Assembly (NCBI GenBank): GCA_963978905.1
Contig: OZ022258.1
Location: 44,810,591 to 44,874,590 of the forward strand
Direction: 5' to 3'
Source: Trichostrongylus colubriformis
Taxonomy: Eukaryota > Nematoda > Chromadorea > Rhabditida > Trichostrongylidae
DNA: 64,000 nt
Below the pieces are notes generated by a model. It saw nothing but the letters and a program-made list of their open reading frames with translations. It did not search any database and was not told the origin of the DNA. A program made the position numbers and the translations under genes. Of the stretch, positions 26,401-38,400 are shown piece by piece (the stretch's first letter is position 1; the number at the start of each line of letters is the position of its first letter).

Positions 26401-29400
26401 AACGGACCACGAGGTAAGCCTCTCCCAAAGCAGAACACCAAGCAATTGGACACACCGATGTCAGAGATGCTTCGGTTAGTTCGTACGGCAAAGGAAGGGA
26501 AAGGGGCTCGTCCAAGCTAAAAGAAATTGTCCATATCGCTAGGAAAGAAAATTTGAGATTGTACTTTCAAGAGACTTCAAGAGTCCTGGTAGAGGATACC
26601 ACGTAGGCCCTCAAAGGAACAGAGCACGGAGATCCCGTGATTCTGAGACCTCACAGATTTCCTACATTGCATACAAGGTGCGCAATAACGATTGCTACGC
26701 GGCAAAAGCCGAATATTACTGGCAAGAAAACAACAAAAGAAACGAAAGCTGAATGATAAATATTCATAACGATTCTGAGCATTATGTATGTATGTTGATT
26801 CGACCTCCGTGATTTCGGATGGGGGCGCGTAGATCTTCGGGGTACGAGTGATGACAGGACGCAGGTAGTCGACGTCGAAATCTGCCCACTCCCGTCGAAG
26901 GGCAGTCTTGAGAGACTCAAAATTTCGATGAGGTGTTGTGCATGCCTTCTATTCCAAATATCCCCAAACAAAGTAGTCATGAGGGTTGAGATCGGGCGAG
27001 GAGCTTCTCGTCTGAGAAGCCGTCCTCAGATGCTCGTTGGTGCAAGTTCTGTTATTAACCCTACCCCAAGCGTCGTCATCCAAAATCGAGATGGTCGAAT
27101 CGAAAAGTGATGACAACATACACTTTGTTCAAAATCGCTATGAATTATCATCCAATTTTTGTTTCTTTTGTTGCACTTCTGCCAGAAATCTTCGTTCTAT
27201 ACCGCGTAACAGTATTCATTGCGCACCCTCTACAGTACTTCAAGAGAAATTTATTACGCATCCTGGGGGTACTTTGAGAGAAATCCAAAAAACTAAAAAA
27301 TTCTTGCGTTCTGACCCAGAAATCGAGTATCTAAAGGAGCAGCCATTCGTTTGAATTTCCGCCGAACAGTCTTGCAACAGTTGTCGGCGAGGCGGAACAC
27401 AGTTTGGAGTTTTGCGGCCAATGTTGATTCGTTTCCCACAGTGCGTTACCGTCCACCTGACTGGCGCTGATTTCGTTTCCAAAGCTTCCACGGCCCTGCC
27501 TACCTACTCGCTCGGACGGTACTTTGGGAAGATATACTTATCTCTGCTAAATTTTGCTTTCTTCGCGTTAAAGTTTGCAGCTATCCCATAATTACCAAAT
27601 ACAACATAATTATATGAGAGAAGGAAAGTCAAATTTCCAAGGGCAAGACCTTGAAAAGTTCAATCGTCTCAAAGCAAGGGTTTCGATCAAAATTCCAACA
27701 ATGAATCGTAACTTTACCTGAAATGTGGCAAGGAGGCGATTTCACGTAGCACAGCTTCCGAATCAGCATCACATTTCTCTGAAAGGCGAAGAACGGCGTT
27801 CCTCAATGGTCCTTGAGTTGGCTGAGCCGGTCGAAGTGAGGCAAAGTCCTTTCCAGCACGCGCCTTGAAAGGGGTACTATTGAAAAACAGACTTCATAAA
27901 CACCTCTGGAAATAAGGAAGTAATCGATAAAAGTCTATTTCAAATCAAAAGTACCTTCCAAATCCGCCGCAGGAAGGGGTTCACTGGATCTTCAGTGCTA
28001 GGAGAACGTTAGGATGCGTTTTGACCACACCCCCCTCGCATGCTAAGGGGGTGGAGCAACACGCGCCTCAACGTGCTCCTACCAGTACCGAAGTGACTGC
28101 ACCCCTTTTTCGATGAGCGTGGAATGTCTTGAAGTACCTTAAAATGCCTATACAGAGACCAGGAACCGTGAAGTATGGCTGCCTCGATCGGCAAGCTGAC
28201 ACCGTCGTTCATAACTTCGCAACCCAGTGAGTATAGGCGATTCAAAACTGCCATTTCAGCACCATCTTCAGCCAGTTCACCTTGAAACATCGCCCATAAA
28301 GAGAGAAATGAAACTTCCAAGATAACATATAGGAATTACCTCGAAAATATTCAGCAAAAGTCAGCAAGAGATTGTACTCGGTACGCGGCAGCTTCTTTCC
28401 ATTTACTCTAGTCACTAGTGACTTTGTGAGTTGATTTGCCAAATTGTATTGACGTTCTTTCAGAGAGGCGTCGATCAGTTGCACCATTGATGTTATATTC
28501 TGCAAAATTCAACGTAGGTCACTGGTAACGTTAAAGAGTATCAATTTTAATGTCCTTGGAATGGGTTATCCTCTCAACAACACTCTCATAATATGGTGGA
28601 ACGTTTATTAAAGTGGCCTGACGTTTCGACTGAATCGTCGTCTTCAGAGGCCTGAACGTGGTGCAAGGTTTACATTCGGGACTCTAAACCACCAAGCGCT
28701 TCATCTTCCCTAGCGGTTCCTACATCGTGTCGGGACCACACAGAGAAACTCCAGCAACACGAAGAAATACTCACCCTGAAGTTCCACCTAAGAGCGGAAA
28801 AACCCGCTACCACACTTTGGTGACAACCAGTAGCAAGTGAAACACATTCGTTGTTCCCGATATGGACATACTTGGGAGACGCACGTAATGTGTTATCGCT
28901 ACATTCTACAGCTCGCAGTGTGGTATGAACGGCGACAATTTACTGGTTATTGATGGACGCTCATCTCGGCTGTTCATTCTTGGATTCTTGACAGAAATCC
29001 AAAACGCTTCTAATGCTTTTCTAGCAGAAATTTCCGTCTTATGCGCCAACACCGTGCACTTGATTTCGAATTGAACGCCATCGTGCTCCGTTACTTTGTG
29101 TCTCCCGAGAGCTGTTGTTAGGGTACCGCGTCTAATACTAGCTAGATGTTCCTTGACTCGAATTGCTAGAACCCTCCCCGTCTCTCCTATATAAGTAGAG
29201 CCACAAACCCGACACTCAATTTGATAAATCACTCCACTATACATACAATCTCCTGCCTTACCGTGTGGGCAGATAGCACAATTATCTGATAAGCACTGCC
29301 TATCATAGAGTCTGTTGCGCACCAGTTGCTTTTTAAGATTTTCGTTAGGAATGTACTAACTGAACATCGTCTTGCAACTGTGCTCTTCTAATACTCCTTT

Positions 29401-32400
29401 GAATGGCAGCGCCTTGTCAGATATAAAGGGAAGACAGAGGGGTAATTTTGGTCGACGCGGTATTAGCTAGTATTAGACGCGGTACCCTAACAACAGCTCT
29501 CGGGAGACACAAAGTAGAGGAGCACGATGGCGTTCAATTCGAAATCAAGTGCACGGTGTTGGCGCATGAGACGGAAATTTCTGCTAGAAAAGCATTAGAA
29601 GCGTTTTGGATTTCTGTCAAGAGTCCAAGAATGAACAGCCGAGATGAGCGTCCATCAATAACCAGTGAATTGTCGCCGTTCATACCACACTGCGAGCTGT
29701 AGAATGTAGCGATAACACATTACGTGCGTCTCCCAAGTATGTCCATATCGGGAACAACGAATGTGTTTCACTTGCTACTGGTTGTCACCAAAGTGTGGTA
29801 GCGGGTTTTTCCGCTCTTAGGTGGAACTTCAGGTTGAGTATTTCTTCGTGTTGCTGGAGTTTCTCTGTGTGGTCCCGACACGATGTCGGAACCGCTAGGG
29901 AAGATGAAGCGCTTGGTGGTTTAGAGTCCCGAATGTAAACCTTGCACCACGTTCAGGCCTCTGAAGACGACGATTCAGTCGAAACGTCAGGCCACTTTAA
30001 TAAACGTTCCACCATTCAACCTCGAAAGGCACAAACTAATTAACAACTCACACTAACAATGCCGAGGTTGCAAGAAGAGAGAAGCTGGAGAATACTCTCA
30101 TAATACTGCACTCGGGGTGTGTACACTTATGGCGAAAAACCGCTTCGCTGCGTCGCACTCATGGCGCCATCAGTATGAGTCGTTTGGAATTCCGCTCAAG
30201 ACGCAGTGGGTTGGTACCGTGGAGGACCTTCAGAGATTGCAGTTGGGAAGCTTCGGAAGTTCGCCTTTGTTGTTGTAGTTGCTGTTTCAAGAGATGAAGC
30301 TGCAAACGACTCGCACTCGCCGCGGGCGGTCACGCGATTTTTTGTCATTTGTGTACACACCCCTGCACAATTTTTGTCATTAATGAAGACACCCCTGCTC
30401 ATGCAGTTAGAGACAACATTCCACCGCATCTCCGAGCTATGTCACAATAAAAGCGGGATGTATAGGTGGGTCATGATGGGGGACCGCATTAAGGCGTTAA
30501 TAAGGGTAATTTGAGTGATTGTTCAAAGTGAATGTAAAGGTGTTATGTAGTGTAAAAGAAGGAAAAATGGAATGAAACAGCCAAAAACCCTAGAAAGCGA
30601 CCCCTTTCCTATAAATGATTCTCATCGAGGACTAGTTTTTGCGCCATCTGCACTACTGGAGGAGGTTTGGCAAGGTCTAGTCAAGCCGTGACTGTAGACC
30701 CATCCACCATGGCTACTCAACCCAAAGCCCCATAATAATGCACCACAGCGAGGCCGCATTGAAGCCTCGAGCGCACTTCTCATTGCGAGAACATCTCTTT
30801 GAAGGCAGCATTAGGGGAAAGTCGGACGAAAAGTAAAAGAAGTAGTGAATGTGAAAGTCGAGATGCCTAGTAACAGGACAGTGGAGAAACAACGGATGGA
30901 ATTGGCCAAACACCCGAGAAATAGGACCCCCTTCCCACCGTTGATTCTCGACGCGGACGGCCTGTCCGTCAAGAGGGGAGTAGTCTGATCTAGTTTTCCA
31001 TTGGCATGTTGCCAAGTAAACACAGGGGAATGTTTGGAAACACGACAACATCTATTTTTTGAGTGAGTTTCAAGCTAAGACTGCGAAAGCGCGCCGCAAA
31101 ACCTTCAATCTGCCGCATCTCCTTGTCCGCTCCCACCTCAGTCAATCGTGTAATACGTTATCGGGAGGCGGGATCGTTTTATCCAAGACGTTATCGGCAG
31201 GCGGGATCGTTTTATCCAAGAGGCGGGACAGTTGCGCCGCTGCGGCTTTTTGCGGCGTTTCTACAGCTCGGAGAGGCGCTTTTTCACCCGGATTTCGCCA
31301 CAGGTGGCCTTCTTAGGCCCAGGACTACCATGTGAGTGACTTCATGTAGGGATTTCTCCATTACCACATTACCCCTAATGCTGTCTTTGAATTTACAGAG
31401 AAACGTTTGAAGGCATCGCCCACGAAAGGGAGAAAATGGGAACTGGCAGAACGTGTTCTCAAACATAAACCTTTCACTTCAGAAGAGGTGATGTGGGACG
31501 ATTCCATCGAGAAAGCGCTGTTCAAGATCATGTCACGGCCCCGCCGCATATCGAGTCGTTCTGCCTTCATCCACTGGGGAAGTTATCGGTGAGGGGGGGG
31601 GACAAGGTTCACGGCCGGTTGACTAAGCACCTTCCCTATCTGCAATCTATCCCACCGGCTTGTGGAGCAAGGCGGCGCGAAAGAGAAAAGGTTAGGTTCC
31701 TACTTGATTCTTTCGTCGTTTCACTTCGTTCTTTCTCTACTGTTACACTACTCAGTCCCCTTTCTCTCATATCCTTCTTATTCCACTATCTGCCAAATTT
31801 ACAGGGTGTGGCAAAATTACTAGTGCACTAAAGGAAGCATTTTCTCATCATGGAAAGCAGGCAACCCACTTACCATTTTAGGTTTTTAAGTGACTTACCG
31901 TTCCCAAAGCATCCAGCAGTACATAGACCAACGCTTCCCATCCCCCACCTTTGGCAACGATTTGTGCAGGTATCGTCGAAACCGGCACGTCATCCGCCGT
32001 CTTGGGTACACCTTTCCATCGCCACACCTTCTCTTCGACCTCGACTGATTTCGGAGGGAAGACCTAGAATACTGATACAATCGGGGCCGTTAGAACAGAA
32101 GATTGCGACGCGTGTGCGACATGCGACGCAAATCTTTGCGTTGACACACATCCACCCACACCATGGCATAACTGGTGGATGTGGAACAGTGGTAATCGTA
32201 CCTGTTCTGTAACATTGCTGTCTGCTTGAATCAAAGTAAGTGCGATTGATTGTCGTCCGTGCAGCACTGCTATGGCCAATGGTATATTTCCTTCCTGAAT
32301 ATTTCCACTTTTGATTTCTCGAACAGGGAAAAACTCTGAAATTTGAACTGACCTTGTTCTTCACAGACACACTGGCTCCTTTGCGAATAAGCGTGACAGC

Positions 32401-35400
32401 ACAAATGTTGGCGTTTTTATAAGCAGCCAAATGAAGAGCCGAATTCCCTTCACAGTCACCCCAATCGAGCTGACAGTAAAGGGTGTGCTTATGAGTTCAA
32501 GCAGCTTAAGATTGACCTAACTCACTTGTTGCTTGTTCATATTCCGTGTTAAAATGGACACAACAGCAATTGGGTCACGAAGTTCGCTGGACAGTGCATT
32601 CTTAGCAAACTGTGATCGTGAGGCAAAGGCGTAATGAAGAGGAGTTCGTCCATACTAGAACATCTTGTTTCAATAAAGGCAGCCACAAAAAAAAACAGAG
32701 TAGAAAGGGGTCTCCTGAAAGTTGGAATCTCAGAAATATTATGGAGTACTGCTTTCTCTTTCGATAACTGTGTTGGTCACGGAACCAATGCGGACGAGCC
32801 AAAGACGCCATGTTGTTGGGTCCCGAAGCGATTACAAGTCAACTGCGTAACGCGCCCCTAGCATTACCGTGTAATCGTTCTAAAACCGAACTATCGCAAC
32901 GCACATAGCTCGCACAGACTGCGTCGCACGCCGCTCGTCATCGCGCGAAATCCTGACATAAGGGTACACACCCCGGAACCTGGGGTTGCCGCGATCGCAA
33001 TCGCCAAACATGAACGTACCTTAAAGGTACAAGGGCAAAGAGAAGGTGATAACAGAAAACATGTTTCAGTGAAATAATGTGAATAGTGAATACATGTTCG
33101 CTGAAATTAAACCTTCCACCTCAAACGAGGTGATGTGGGTCGAAATTCGCACTAAAGAGCGCTGCTTGGGGTCTCTTCACGATTCCACACCACAACGAAT
33201 GGTTCTGCCCTTCATCCATCGACGGAGTTGCTGGCGAGGGCGGGACAACGTACGCGGCCTGCTGGTCTACTCCTCCGCGATCTGCCCCCGACTAGTGACG
33301 CAGAGGGGCGCAAAACACGAGGAGTCCCAAATTCATACTTCTCGGGTTTTTCGGCCTTTTATACTCTACTGTTACACTGACGAGTACCACTATCATATCC
33401 CACATTCTGCCAAACGTATCCCTCCCGGTGTATTTAGAAGAATCGTTCACCGAAAAATGACTTTCTTTGCTATACATATACTTATGTTGTATTGGTATAG
33501 TAAGGACCGCATGCAAAGTTTCACGTGAAAAAGTGAGAATTTGGCTAAGATGGAGCTCCCCAGACACCTGGCCAGGTAGGCGGGGCCTCTTAGTTAAATC
33601 CCCGTCTCGTCGTCCGCCACGGATGATCGTTCGCTCAAAGGCAGTGCTTCAAATAGGCGCACTACTGGCGCTGAAATAACATTGCTCAGGAGAAACCTAG
33701 AAGTTAGATAATCATACAGTGCGTATCAAAAATATAGACGCACCCCCAAAAATAGCGTAACTGGGTTTTGTAGAAATTCACGACCAATTCTGCTGTGACT
33801 ATCGTGATCAGCATGCTCGAAAACATAGGTTTACCAGATTTCATCCATATCGGAGAAAAATTGGGCGGATTTTAACATCTGGTTCCCATATGGACTGTAT
33901 CAAAAATATAGACGCACCTTATCATTTATTATTATTAGGTTGGACGGGAAGTTCTGGGACACCTTGTGAGAAAAATTCAATTTATTTTAATTTTACTCAC
34001 ATGTAACTTCAGTCACCAAAGTATGCACCATCGTGATCTACAATGTACTGCCAACGCTCAGGAAGATAATAGATACTTTGCCCATGGAAGTCTGGGGATT
34101 TCTGGTCGAAGAAAGTCTGGAGGTCGATTTTGAGATCATCGTCATCTTTGAGCTGCCGTCCGTCTAGGAAGTGGGTTAGAGATCGGAGTAGGTGGTAGTC
34201 AGTTGGGGCCATGTCCGAAGATTACGATGGACGGGGGAGCTTCGTCCAACTAAGGTCCTGGATCTTTTGGCACGTCAACTTTGCCACATGTGGGCGAGCG
34301 TGGTCGTGGAGGAAGAAGTCTAGAGCCATTTTTTCGGTAATTTTTGCGGCTACGTTGTCCAATTGCCTGCAGTAGAGATCGCCAGGGACTGCCGTGCTGA
34401 ATGGTAACAGTTTCCCTTTTTTTTGAAAATTTAGAAAAAATCACATTTTTTTCTCAGTGCAAATTTTTGGAATTTTTCCTGTTCCAATTTGAGCCGATCG
34501 AGCCATCGGGCTGCCGCCATATGAGAGACAGTACCTGGGTCCATCGACTGGTTAATTTTGTTAGTGGCCTCGCATGCTGAGGAACCGAGGCGGTGTTCGT
34601 GAATTTCGCACCTTTCGCGAAATTGCCGTAAATTCACTGCTAGTTGAAGCCGTAGAGAATATGAATGTGCTATTCAGAAGCCCTTTTCAGACGCTTCATA
34701 TACCCCCCACTACCAAATGCTCCCGAAGCTTTACAGGTTTCTACAGGAAAAAACAAAAAGTGTCCCAGAACTTCCCGTCCAACCTAATATAACAAAACAA
34801 TACAAGCACACTAATAATTAACGGGTCCTCCATGTTTGGAAATAACTTCAAAGACCCGGTTTGGCATCAATTGTACAAGTCTATACTGGAGCTAGGGTCC
34901 ATACGGTGCCGAGCCTGAGCGATCGCCACTTTGAGGTCTCCAACGCTAGTGAAGGTCCTTCCCTGGTTGTATATCTGCCAGACCAAGTCTCCGCAGATGT
35001 TCTCTATCGGGTTTAGGTCAGGAGAGCACGCAGGCCAGTCCATAGAGCTACATTCCGCTCGCTTAACCACGATTTTGTAGACCGGCTGACATGGATGGAG
35101 ACGTTATCCTGCTGGAAAATAAAGTTACTACGCCTCGATCCGGCAACACAGGTAGCAGATGACGCCCCAGCACATCCTGGTAGTCCGACGAAGACATGCA
35201 TCTTGAGACAAAGACTAACTCAAGCTTCCATCTTTGGTGGAATCCTCCCCTTACCATGACACTGCCTCCACTGAAATTGCGTCTGCTGAGGAACTTCGGT
35301 CCCTTGCGAAGGTCCCTCCAATAATAAGCATAGCCGTCTGGACCGTCTAGATTGAACTTGTTTTCGTCCGAAAATATCACTTGGAAAGCAAATTTTGATG

Positions 35401-38400
35401 CAGGAAGCTTCGTGAAAAAGACCTTCGCCCTTGACCAATCCGCTGCTATGTTCATCTTGGCGAACTTCAGGCGGGCTTCTTTGTGGGACTGTGTGAGCTG
35501 CGGAGCCGAACGGAGACGACATCGCACGATGTTTTTGTTGCGCTTGATGCTTCTCCACACCGTCATTCTAGAGGCAGCAGTCGGTAAACTGGCACGAACG
35601 TCACTGACACTCACTAAAGAATTGGACACCATTCGACCGACCTGACGTTCTTGAGGAGTCAGCTTCTTCGGCCTGCCAGAACTTTTCTTCTTCCCTTAGG
35701 ACCCCGGTGAGTGTAAATAACCATCGACACATTTGGCGAGCGACTTCACGATCGCTCAGGGCCGCTGTGTGCAGGGCGCGGATCTGAGCCTACTCGACCT
35801 CCGACAAAATTGGACCACGTGGCATTTTAGGTTATTATGCAGAACACTCATTGCTACTCATTTCTTTCTTGAAACAGCAATTTTTCTTTGCATATGCCCC
35901 TCTTTTGACCTGACTCGTCAGGTGCGTCTATATTTTTGATACAGTACATATGGGAACCAAATTTTAAAATTTGCCCAGCTTTTCTCCGATATAGATGAAA
36001 CCTGGCAAACCTAGGTTTTCGAGCATGGTGATCACGATAATCACAGCAGAATTGGTCGTGATTTCTACAAAACCCAGTTACGCTATTTTTGGGGGTGCGT
36101 CTATATTTTTGATACGCACTGTACTCCGATTCGTTAAGGCTTTTCAGGAGTAGTCAATAACAGAATCTTTGTGAGATGTTCAGATTTTGCTGGACATTCT
36201 CCAGGCATAATAACTCTGTTCAGTAGAAACAGAGCTTCACAGGAAACGCTATAAACTTGCCAAGTTCGTTTGAAGTTTTTCACAGTGTTACGTTCCATGT
36301 TTAGCTTACCACGTCACGAGGAACGTCTGTGTTGTTGGCAGCAAGCCATTCAATCGGCTCGAGAATCGAATTCGCTGAACCTTCGCACGACTGCACAGCC
36401 TCATGTAGTGGAGTGTAACCTTGTAGATTACCCTGAAAGATCACATCACTGAAGAAGAATGCTTGTATCTATGCTGCACATTCCGGAGGGAAAGGAAAGC
36501 TCACTCATATGCGGCGCGTTCTGGGTGACGTGACAACAACCGCGCAGCGCGACGAAGGACGATGACGTGTGCCACTATCAGGGTACACCGGGAGTAGAGG
36601 ATTCACTGAGGGGGGGTCGTATTTTATCGCACAGGAGAGGGGTCGTGCCTATAGGGCGATAAGCATTAGTATCTAACTTTTAATAGACAGATGAGAAGCG
36701 AAGGGTATTTCACAGTGGATCCGTGTGCAGTGTCAATTACAGTCCAGTTCCCGAAGGCTGGCAGGGCGTGGCTTACAGAGTTGGGTGAGAGTGTGTGGCG
36801 GGGTGAGAGAGATCGATACAAGTCCGTAGGCCTCGCCCTGCCAGCCGTCGGGAAATGGACTGTAATGGCATTGCAACAATAAAATCTGGCAACAGTTACT
36901 AGCACTGTAGGGGTGAAAAAGGCATGGGGGTCGCATTCTGTTCCCGTAGAGGGGGAGTAGGGTTGTTCTAGAGAGGCTATTTCCCTCGACACTTGTAGGT
37001 GTCCTGGCCACCATCATTGGCAGCATAGTAGAGGGAAACGTAGCCCAATGAAGGTAACCTTGTGGTCACTTGAATTGGTCCTGTTTTAGGAGTGGTCTTT
37101 TTACTCTGTGTCTGCACGCTTATAGCAGACTGAGAATGCGCATCGTTAAATCAACATTTTGTGCTACCGCACTCGACGAACGGCGCGGCAAACGCGAGGT
37201 GTTTCTTCGCGGGTGACCGCGCGTATCGCCCTCTTTTTATTTTCACTGTCGTTCTGATCAGTTTCTTTAAAGGAATCGTCCACGGAAAATGAGTTTTTGT
37301 GTTACCCATATGTTTATGTTGTATTTGCCTAATGTGGGCCTCATGCAAAATTTCACGCGAAAAAAAAGTGAATCTGGCTGAGATACAGCACCACAAAGCG
37401 CGTCCAGGTGGGCGGGACCTCTGAGTAAAAGCCTCGTCCCGTAGTCCGCCGTGGTCGGAGACACATTTTAAGAATAGAAGGTAATGTAAACAGTCCCACT
37501 CTCCGTTCCCAGCGGCGGCGGACGACGGGACGAGACTTTTACTCGGAGGCCCCGCACACCTGAACGCGCTTTGTGGTGCTGTATCTCAGCCAGATTCACA
37601 TTTTTTCGCGTGAATTTTGGCATGAGGCTACATTGGGCCAATACAACATAAACATATGGGTAACACAAAAACTCATTTTCCGTGGACGATTCCTTTAAGA
37701 CTTCACAACATTAGCCCGTGGCGTTCAGATAGGATCCCAACCGGCTGCAGCAACTCGTGCTGGACACGTCGCGTGCGCGACGTCGCAATACGAAATCCTG
37801 ACCTGGGTATATACACCACATGAAACTGCATCTCCTGAGGATTCTACATTTCTAAACTCAAACGAATCTACACGACTAAGCAGGCCGCCACAGTAGAAAG
37901 ACAAGCTCTCGCAGCTATCATATAAGAAGACTTGTTGAGGCATGATGTGCCCACCCTTGGTGTATTATATTAGGTCGTCGGGAAAGTTCTTTCGTTTTTT
38001 AAAATCTTGCCTTTTTCCCTCAAAGTACTTTGCAGAAATTTCTTCTGTACATATATATGTAGTACAAGTTCTCACGCATCTGTAGGCATTATTGTCTTTC
38101 ATCTCCCGGATAACCTTTTTTGGCAAAATAAATATATCGAAGGTCAATGTCATCTTCAATACCGAAGGATTTTTTTGGATGGCGTTAGGTAGGGAAGGGA
38201 AAAGATGATAATCCGATGGAGCAAGATCAGGGCTATAAGGTGGATGGGGTAGCACTTCTCATTCAAGCTCGAGAATTTTTTGACGAGTCACTTTTTCAAT
38301 ATGTGGGAAGACTCGCCGAAAAATTGACTCGCGAAAAAATTCTCGAGCTTGAATGGGAAGTGCTGCCCATCCATCTTATAACCTGACCTTGCCCCATCGG

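Larger units (their letters stand above)
33717..36121 (-). mobile_element. Tc3-like transposon with long terminal repeats
   Basis: Begins TA|CAGTGCGTATCAAAAATATAG and ends with the complement followed by TA. Terminal repeats are about 200 bases, each with an internal second copy of the terminal box (TATCAAAAATATAGACGCAC at about 33898 and complement at about 35930). It encodes a Tc3A-type transposase on the minus strand (34811-35825) and is itself interrupted by a mariner at 33935-34787. It lies within the PARP intron 32655-36309. Confidence 0.9.
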
